From NCBI GenBank assembly GCA_963753225.1, contig CAVWBQ010000045.1, positions 372,001-436,000 on the forward strand: a stretch of DNA of 64,000 nucleotides, read 5' to 3'. The stretch's first letter is position 1. The number at the start of each line of letters is the position of its first letter. Source of the stretch: Palsa-504 sp963753225 (lineage in GTDB: Bacteria; Actinomycetota; Actinomycetes; Streptosporangiales; Streptosporangiaceae). A program made the translations under genes and the position numbers. The notes below the pieces were generated by a model. The model saw only the letters and a program-made list of their open reading frames with translations. It was not told the DNA's origin and did no database searches. This document shows, piece after piece, positions 58,895-64,000 of the stretch.

Positions 58895-59269
58895 ACGGCC
58901 TCCTGGCTGGTCCAGATCACCGGCCTGATCAGGTCAGGATCGCGCCCTACCGCTCCGGACCGCGCCCAGGCGCGCCTTACAGGATGACCGGCCCCGGATC
59001 GCCGGAACCGCACCACTACCTCGGCCGAAGCCTAACCCGCCAGGAAAGACCAGCCAACCCCTGTTTCCGCGTCGTTCCGTAAGCAGCCCAGTCCAAGAGC
59101 CTCCAGCTGCGCCCGTGTGATCACCAGGGGACCAACCAGGGCATTGAGGGCGACCTGGCGCACTTAGCGCGATCCTGGTCACCAGAACGCCTTGGAGGCA
59201 GCGTGGAGATGGTGTTCGCTGGAGCGGCGAACGTACCGGAAACCAGCCAAAACGAATGGGTTAGCCGCC
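58895..59269. other. Intergenic region between LAL and hydrolase pseudogene
   Basis: 375 bp with no gene. Contains the direct CCAGG repeats at 59121-59142 discussed separately and the SD/start-like GGCAGCGTGGAGATG at 59203. Presumably held divergent promoters for the LAL (minus) and the hydrolase (plus). Confidence 0.45.
59121..59142 (+). promoter_or_regulatory. Direct CCAGGG repeats, possible LAL operator
   Basis: ACCAGGGGACC followed by AACCAGGG, about 60-130 bp upstream of the hydrolase pseudogene start. It resembles the ACCACCAGTG/ACCACCAGGG pair at 27453-27494, also between an LAL and a hydrolase. Confidence 0.4.
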
Positions 59270-59652
59270 ATGAGCAGGGATATTCGGAGCTTCGGAATCA
59301 ACTGGTCTGTGCCGCCGACGGCGTTGACTATGCCTACCGTGACACCGGCGGCCGCGCGAGCGGGTGCCGCTGGTATTGCTCCAGCACTTCCGCGGAAACC
59401 TGGACAACTGGGACCCGGCGCTGATCGACGCGCTGGCCCCGGCCCGTCGGGTCACCACGTTCGACAACGCCGGAGTGGGCGGCTCCACGGCACCACCCCG
59501 GACACCATCGAGCAGATGCCCGCAACGCCATCCGTTCATCACCGCCATGCAGTTCAGCCAGGTGGACCTCCTGGGCGCTGCGGCGCATGTACGCCCGGAC
59601 CGACGCCGAGTTCGCCGCCGACGTCGAGGCATTCCTTACCGGTGCCAGCTAA
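59270..59652 (+). pseudogene. Alpha/beta hydrolase, deleted and frameshifted copy
   Basis: Reads QGYSELRNQLVCAADGVDYA then YRDTGG, corresponding to the N-terminus of the hydrolase at 21805-22662 (YSELPNELVSAANGIDYVYR). After a frameshift it continues VPLVLLQHFRGNLDNWDPAL then IDALAPARRVTTFDNAGVGGS, and another shift leads to FITAMQFSQVDLLG. The region containing the Ser nucleophile and about 130 residues beyond is deleted, and the end YARTDAEFAADVEAFLTGAS is in a third frame, stopping at 59652. Non-functional. Confidence 0.8.
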
Positions 59653-59747
59653 GGCAGCCGCAGGCCCACCACAAGGCGTACCCGTGGCGCCGGCCCCCGG
59701 TGGGGACGGCGCCACTATTGGGTTGCTTTGAGCGTGACCGGGGATTC

Positions 59748-60437
59748 CTAGTTCGCGGGGCCGGATGTTGCTCCCCACAGCTGGTTGTCTGGCACGTTCG
59801 TCGGGTTGCCGATCATGTGCTCGAGCCTGATCTGCGGGAACAGTTCGTGGGCCGGGTCACCGTTGATGGTCATCGTGAACGGGTGGGTGAAGTCCGTGGT
59901 CGAGGCGTTGACGATCGGGAAGAGGTGGGCAGCCATGGTCCCGGGCGAATCGGCGAAATCGAGGATGAACACGGTGGTGCCCGGAGTGCTGCACGGTTGC
60001 AGGCTGAGCCCTTCACCCTGGTACGCGGTGGTGGCCACGGCCGCGCACAGGCCTGCGGGGTGCCCGTACGGCGCGTACTCGACCTGCACCGCGAGCTCGT
60101 TGTGGTAGTGGGCGTTCACCGCGGCGGACACCATCCCCTCTGCGTAGAACGTAGACACCGGCACCCGGCCGGGCGGCGGGACGATGAAGTCCCCCGTCGG
60201 GTCGAACCTGCTCGCGCGGTGCAAGATCGTCGGCACGCCAGCCAGCGGGATCCCCAGGAACACGCTCTCGATGAAGTTGGGGCTGGTGTAGGTGCCGAAT
60301 TCGGCGCTGAAGATCTGGATGCAGGACGAGCCGCATTGCGTGGTGGCCGCGCTCGCGGGCAGCGTTCCCGCCGTGCCGAGGCCTCCGGCCACGGTCAGCG
60401 TCGCCGCGGCGGCGAGCACCCTGGTCTTGATGGACAT
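59748..60437 (-). CDS. Secreted protein of unknown function
   Basis: 229 residues from the ATG at 60437 (GAAAGGA seven bases upstream). A signal peptide is clear: MSIKTRVLAAAATLTVAGGL, then GTAGTLPASA, cleaved near ASA-AT. The mature part starts TTQCGSSCIQIFSAEFGTY and contains two more Cys (GLCAAV, LQPCS), so two disulfides are possible. The sequence looks like a small beta-rich domain (TPGTTVFILDFADSPG, HPFTMTINGDPAHEL). No enzymatic motif was recognised; an extracellular binding or surface role is plausible. Confidence 0.72.
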   Translation of the reverse strand: MSIKTRVLAAAATLTVAGGLGTAGTLPASAATTQCGSSCIQIFSAEFGTYTSPNFIESVFLGIPLAGVPTILHRASRFDPTGDFIVPPPGRVPVSTFYAEGMVSAAVNAHYHNELAVQVEYAPYGHPAGLCAAVATTAYQGEGLSLQPCSTPGTTVFILDFADSPGTMAAHLFPIVNASTTDFTHPFTMTINGDPAHELFPQIRLEHMIGNPTNVPDNQLWGATSGPAN

Positions 60438-60613
60438 GACAGTTCCTTTCGTGAACCACGGCCGTGCTCTGCGCATGGCGCTGGTGTGCTGCTCGGTGGA
60501 TCAGCGTGAGCCTGATCAGGTCAGGAACGGGCGTTCCCTTGCGCTGCGACGTGCGGGGATGGCCTCGTGTGAGGTGAGTGCTTGGGGCTGGCCTGGTCCC
60601 CGGGGAAGTTCGG

Positions 60614-61585
60614 CTAGACCTGGGTCGCGTGCGGGCCGGGGTTGTGTGCCGCGGTCTGCTCATCGCGGTACGGGGCCAGGAACGCGGTCAGCGCGTCCAG
60701 TGTCTCATCGGGAGTCTCCTCGGCGGGGTGGTGGCCGCAGCCAGGGATGACCAGGGTCTGCACGTCGTCGGCGGTGAGCTTCATCGTGTCCGCGACCTGT
60801 TCACGCAGGCTGTGCGCTCCGCCGATGCCCAGCACGGGTATCCTCAGCCGCCGGGTCTTGCGCTGCTGGTTCTGCGCGATGGTGGCATCAAGTGCGCGGT
60901 AGATCGCGAAGCTAGCGTGCAGCGCGGCGGGGTGGGCGGCGAGGGTGTCGATGTAGTGGCGGACGGCGTAATCGGGCAGTGGCCTAGCGGCCTTGGTGGC
61001 GAACTGCCAGCCGAAGTAGACGTCCTCCCGGCCGGCGGCGAGCTGGTCGTTCACCTCGGCGAGCCGGTTGAACGCGAAGTGCCATAGCGCGTTGTTCAAG
61101 TGCGCGTTGGCGAACAGGGGCGGGGATGGGGACACACCCGGGAGGGGGGTTTCGGCCACGGCCAGCCGGGCGACCCGGTCCGGGTGGTCGGCGGCCAGCG
61201 CGTAGCCGATCCACATGCCCGTGTCGTGCCCGGCCACAGCGAACCGCCGGTGGCCCAGCGCGTCCATCAGCGCGGCCAGGTCGGCGGCCAGGGTGCCGGT
61301 GTCGTACCCGTCCTCGAGCCTGCCGGACAGCCCGGTGCCGCGCTGGTCGGGCGCGATGACCTGGAAGTGGCGGGCCAGCGCGGGCATGACCAGTCGCCAG
61401 GCGTACCAGGTCTGCGGCCAGCCGTGCACCAGGAGCAGCGGCGGCCCGTCGCCGCCGGTGACCACGTGCTGGCGCAGTTCGCCGGTGTCGACGTACCGGC
61501 TGGTGAACGTGCCGGTGAAACCGTCCGGCAGGTTCGGCGCCCCGGAGACGGAGCCGGGGCCTTCCGCGGTGGACGGTGAGTTCAT
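60614..61585 (-). CDS. Epoxide hydrolase/fluoroacetate dehalogenase-like alpha/beta hydrolase
   Basis: 323 residues from the ATG at 61585, behind AAAGGGAA. Motifs: LLLVHGWPQTWYAWRLVMP (oxyanion hole), Asp nucleophile in FAVAGHDTGMWIGYALA, the cap segment HFAFNRLAEVNDQLAAGREDVYFGWQFA, and the catalytic His in VIPGCGHHPAEETPDE. Asp nucleophile plus this cap is characteristic of the epoxide hydrolase/dehalogenase branch. The 3' half of a paralogue lies at 52211-52590, giving direct evidence of duplication. It begins 48 bp after the SnoaL-like gene upstream and is probably co-transcribed with it. Confidence 0.93.
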   Translation of the reverse strand: MNSPSTAEGPGSVSGAPNLPDGFTGTFTSRYVDTGELRQHVVTGGDGPPLLLVHGWPQTWYAWRLVMPALARHFQVIAPDQRGTGLSGRLEDGYDTGTLAADLAALMDALGHRRFAVAGHDTGMWIGYALAADHPDRVARLAVAETPLPGVSPSPPLFANAHLNNALWHFAFNRLAEVNDQLAAGREDVYFGWQFATKAARPLPDYAVRHYIDTLAAHPAALHASFAIYRALDATIAQNQQRKTRRLRIPVLGIGGAHSLREQVADTMKLTADDVQTLVIPGCGHHPAEETPDETLDALTAFLAPYRDEQTAAHNPGPHATQV

Positions 61586-61633
61586 GAGGTTCCCTTTCAC
61601 AGGTGGGTACTGGCGGTCGTGGGTCCATCCGGT

Positions 61634-62041
61634 TCAGGACTCGCCGGCGAGAAAGTGCTCGGCGTAGGGGGTGCCGACGAGCTTCTCGCCTATCAGCCGG
61701 GACAAGAGCAGCAGTGTGCTCCGGGGCCGGTAGTTGCCCACGATTTGCTGCGCCTGCCCGGCGGCGTCGCGGGTCACCAGGGTGACGTTGCCGATCGGCT
61801 CGCCGCGGACCCCGGCGGTGTACTCCTCGAGCCAGCCGTTGTCGCCGTATGGGCCAGCGAAGTGGAACTCCTGGTAGTCATAGAGTGCGCGGATCTGCAC
61901 CAGCACGGTCCGCACTGCCTCGGCGCCCTGCACGAAGCCGTCCATCGCTGAGCCCTCCAGGGTGACGTCGTCGGCCAGGCTGTCCAGCCAGGCCGGGTAG
62001 TAGTCGGCGAGGGCCGGATCGCCGCTTCCCGTATGTGTCAT
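61634..62041 (-). CDS. NTF2/SnoaL-like protein
   Basis: 135 residues with the NTF2/SnoaL fold pattern: ALADYYPAWLDSLADDVTLEGSAMDGFVQGAEAVRTVLVQIRALYDYQEF, EYTAGVRGEPIGNVTLVTRD, and a final RSTLLLLSRLIGEKL helix. GGGAGG six bases before the ATG gives a strong start. SnoaL-like proteins are small enzymes or ligand-binding modules, often for polyketide or steroid-like compounds. Located immediately upstream of a hydrolase, so a substrate-handling partner is plausible. No catalytic residues can be assigned with confidence. Confidence 0.85.
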   Translation of the reverse strand: MTHTGSGDPALADYYPAWLDSLADDVTLEGSAMDGFVQGAEAVRTVLVQIRALYDYQEFHFAGPYGDNGWLEEYTAGVRGEPIGNVTLVTRDAAGQAQQIVGNYRPRSTLLLLSRLIGEKLVGTPYAEHFLAGES

Positions 62042-62576
62042 GCCATGCCTCCCTGGGAATCCGGCAGCGGCCGGATGCTATGCGGAACCTCCTCAGGGTC
62101 GCGCCCGGCGCGGGCGCGTCGCGCCGGTCACATCCCTGGCCGTTTACCCTGGCCGTTTACCCTGGCCGGACCCTGGCCGGGTCCCTGGGGCTGCGATAAG
62201 GCACAGAAAAGGCGGCGCGTCAAGCTCCATGGATTGCCCCGCCGTGCGGGACGGCCTTGGCCGGGGCTAGCCAATGTCCTGGTCGCCGCAGGCGATACAA
62301 AACCCGGCGCCGTATTCGGAACCAGCAAGTGAAGGCCGTGCCGGATTGCTGCAGGGCTGCGGCTCGCTGGCACGGCAGCGGCGAACCAAAGGGTTCACCG
62401 CGGGTGCCGTGGTACGTATCGGATGCGATTGGCAGAGTGCCAACCCCGTAGCACCTCATCCGGATCACAGATGCTGGCTTCGATCATCAGTACGATAACA
62501 CCTCTCTATCATTTGGCCCGTTGTGAAATCTTTGTCCCCTCTTGTCCTGTTTAGTTTCTGATCTTGGTCAGCCGTT
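62042..62576. other. Intergenic region, 535 bp
   Basis: Contains the dispersed repeat at 62088-62190, then GC-rich featureless sequence. The last 100 bp (62480-62576) are markedly AT-richer (GATAACACCTCTCTATCATT) than anything else in the window, which suggests either a promoter or foreign DNA. No gene is supported. Confidence 0.5.
62088..62190 (+). repeat. Dispersed GC-rich repeat, copy B
   Basis: Begins CTCAGGGTCGCGCCCGGCGC, has the GGCGCGGGCGC/TCGCGCC inverted core, then GTCACATCCCTGGCCG and repeated TTACCCTGGCCG units. It aligns with the reverse complement of 52828-52912, and more weakly with 23040-23090. Each copy ends in several CCCTGGC units. Confidence 0.75.
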
Positions 62577-63275
62577 TTGCCACCCTTAGTTCATGGTCTG
62601 TTCGAGCCTCACACTTATCCCGTCGAGACCGCCTGGGCGCCCCAGTACGTCGGAGACGAGCTCTGCCAGGTCCGCGACGCCGCCTGGGACGCCCGCCTGA
62701 CCAGCCTGCGCGCCGACGCCGACGCCCGCGCCGCCCAGCTGCGCGGCGACCATCGGCAAGCCACCCAATACCAGGAACGGTCCCGCAGCTATCACGTCCT
62801 GGAGCAGGCCTACCGACAGCGCGAGACCGTGTTCGCCGCAGTCATGGCCGACCGCACCGAATGGGAGGCCGCGACCCGGCAGCAACGACAGCTGGCGGTG
62901 GCGGCCGACGCCGAACTGCGCCGCCGTCATCCCGGCCAGTACTACGCGCCGCTGCGCTCGGCCGAGCCCGCGCCCGCCACCAGCGCCCAGCGCGTCGAGC
63001 TCACAATGACGGCGGGGGAGACCGCGGAGATAGGCCAGTGGATCAAGGACCTGGCCGCGGGACGCCGGACGTTCGCCGACCGGCTGGCAGACCGGCAGAG
63101 CCAGACCATCCCGTCCGAAGACCCCGACTACGGCGACATCGGTCAAGCGTTCCCCGCCTGGACCGGACCAGCCAGGGGTGCCATCTTGCAGCCGCCCGAA
63201 CCCGAGATTCCGCCATCCCCGCAGATCCTCCAGCAGGTGATGGACTACGACGCCGACTGGGAGGCCGCGGATTGA
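62577..63275 (+). pseudogene. Probable C-terminal part of a MobF-type relaxase
   Basis: A 232-codon frame opening at 62577 without a normal start. It encodes LFEPHTYPVETAWAPQYVGD, long charged helices (DAAWDARLTSLRADADARAAQLRGDHRQATQYQERSRSYHVLEQAYRQRETVFAAVMADRTEWE), DAELRRRHPGQYYAPLRSAEPAPAT, GQWIKDLAAGRRTFADRLADRQ and ends ..MDYDADWEAAD. This resembles the helical C-terminal tail of actinobacterial TrwC/MobF conjugative relaxases as I know it. The relaxase and helicase domains are absent. If correct, it is a stump of an integrative conjugative element; identification is by pattern only. Confidence 0.5.
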
Positions 63276-63304
63276 CACCTCTTCCTGCGCTACCCGATCG
63301 TCGC

Positions 63305-63535
63305 TCATCCGCGCATCGCCTGCCAGTGCGCCCGGATCGCACGATTGAGCGCGTCTGGCGTGCGGCCGGTCAGTACCTCCCCCGCGCTGCTGATCGCGCC
63401 CCAGGTGTCACCCTCGACGGTGAATCCGTGGTAGCCACCGTCAGACCATGCCAGCTCGAGCTCGGCCAGAGCCCGGTCCTCATCGACCGCGAACGGGTCT
63501 TTTGGCTGCGCGCTGGCTGCAGCTGCCCTGCCCAT
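63305..63535 (-). CDS. Conserved small protein, unknown function
   Basis: 76 residues. ATG at 63535 is preferred because GGGAG lies nine bases upstream; the ATG two codons earlier is too close. MGRAAAASAQPKDPFAVDED, then RALAELELAWSDGGYHGFTVEGDTWGAISSAGEVLTGRTPDALNRAIRAHWQ. The repeated aromatic and acidic residues and the TPDALNRAIRAHW helix indicate a folded soluble domain. I recall similar short proteins next to XRE regulators and mobile elements in actinobacteria, but no function. Divergent from the XRE gene at 63676. Confidence 0.7.
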   Translation of the reverse strand: MGRAAAASAQPKDPFAVDEDRALAELELAWSDGGYHGFTVEGDTWGAISSAGEVLTGRTPDALNRAIRAHWQAMRG

Positions 63536-63675
63536 GATCATCTTCTCCCTGGAGTCTGTGCCGTCAGCGATACGGGCAGTCAAGACCCAGGCGGGGCGTA
63601 GCCTGAAGACGTTGCTCGTTTGGAAACGCCACGCCATACGGGCAACGGCCTTCGTCTTCGACCCGGTAGACGCAG

Positions 63676-64000
63676 ATGAGCGACTTCGGCACCCAGCTAG
63701 CGCGCCTGATGGCCGCGCGCGGCGTCGGCGTGCGCGAACTGGCCCGGATGGTGCCGTGCAACCCCGGCCACATCTCCAACCTGCGCAGCGGTAAGGCACG
63801 ACCGTCGCCGGAGCTGGCGGAGGCTCTCGATGAGCGGCTGGAGGCGGGCGGGTCGCTGCGCGCCCTGATCCCCGCCCATGAGCGGCGCAGACCCCAGCTG
63901 GCCGCGAGCTGGGACGACGGCGCTGCCGCCGACGAGATCGCCGCCGTCGAGCTCGGCCGGCTCATCGAGGCCACCGAGGTCGGGACCGGCACCGTCGAGC
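63676..64000 (+). CDS. XRE-family helix-turn-helix regulator, partial at window edge
   Basis: Starts at the ATG at 63676 and runs off the window (108 codons seen). The N-terminal HTH is clear: MSDFGTQLARLMAARGVGVR then ELARMVPCNPGHISNLRSGKARPSPELAEALDERLEAGG, as in actinobacterial XRE/TPR-type regulators. After it comes PQLAASWDDGAAADEIAAVELGRLIEATEVGTGTVE. Homologues usually continue with a TPR-like C-terminus of about 250-300 residues. A 47-bp piece of it is duplicated at 49535-49581. Likely controls the small divergent gene or an integrative element. Confidence 0.88.
   Translation, partial: MSDFGTQLARLMAARGVGVRELARMVPCNPGHISNLRSGKARPSPELAEALDERLEAGGSLRALIPAHERRRPQLAASWDDGAAADEIAAVELGRLIEATEVGTGTVE

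Noticed and set aside
1..64000. CRISPR arrays, rRNA operon, intact transposases
   Set aside because: No regularly spaced repeats with unique spacers, no rRNA-like conserved blocks, and no DDE or serine/tyrosine recombinase signatures were found in any recognised frame.

Overview
This 64 kb window is high-GC, densely coding DNA from an actinomycete. Evidence for this: frequent GTG/TTG starts, Shine-Dalgarno (SD) motifs of the GGAGG type, a Tat-exported lipoprotein, and many large LuxR-type ATPase regulators (LAL family), VOC proteins and alpha/beta hydrolases of the kinds common in soil filamentous actinobacteria. No rRNA, tRNA, CRISPR array, intact insertion sequence or replication origin was recognised. 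Genus is not assigned.

Layout. 0-14 kb: a nonsense-split BAX-inhibitor-type membrane protein, two VOC proteins, a pentapeptide-type repeat protein, an autoregulated GntR/membrane-protein operon, a deleted MalT-type regulator, then a sulfur-handling group (cysteine-desulfurase-like PLP enzyme, OsmC protein behind a CsoR/CstR-like operator, a formate dehydrogenase remnant, fdhD), a kinase-fold phosphotransferase, a lipoprotein and a methyltransferase. 14-24.6 kb: an alkyl sulfatase, a rhodanese, several alpha/beta hydrolases, broken genes, and a BNR-repeat protein overlapping a MoaD/ThiS-like protein ending in Gly-Gly. 24.6-38.5 kb: a hot spot where LAL regulators and epoxide-hydrolase-type enzymes alternate, some intact and some reduced to fragments or chimeras, plus an SDR and a DHA2-type exporter.

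39.4-45.2 kb, minus strand: the most unusual unit. It is a tightly coupled three-gene operon encoding a Trypco1 (CU044_2847-type) protein, a trypsin-like protease fused to a CHAT domain that has lost its catalytic His and Cys, and a 1,162-residue TPR-like protein with three DUF2934-like motifs at its C-terminus. This matches the logic of the trypsin/CHAT/EAD-type conflict (defence or programmed-death) systems described in actinobacteria, but the combination and the dead CHAT look distinctive.

45.7-64 kb: a GMC oxidoreductase remnant, an ABC exporter pair, a CocE/NonD hydrolase, a protein with an NHLP-leader-like domain, more LAL and hydrolase genes and fragments, an orphan peptide-binding lipoprotein, a secreted protein, and at the right edge a probable relaxase C-terminus with an XRE regulator that suggests an old integrative element. 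Short repeats recur across 20-62 kb near hydrolase and LAL fragments and probably mark or mediate the rearrangements. The high pseudogene count is either real decay of a plastic region or partly assembly error; each frameshift is listed so it can be checked.
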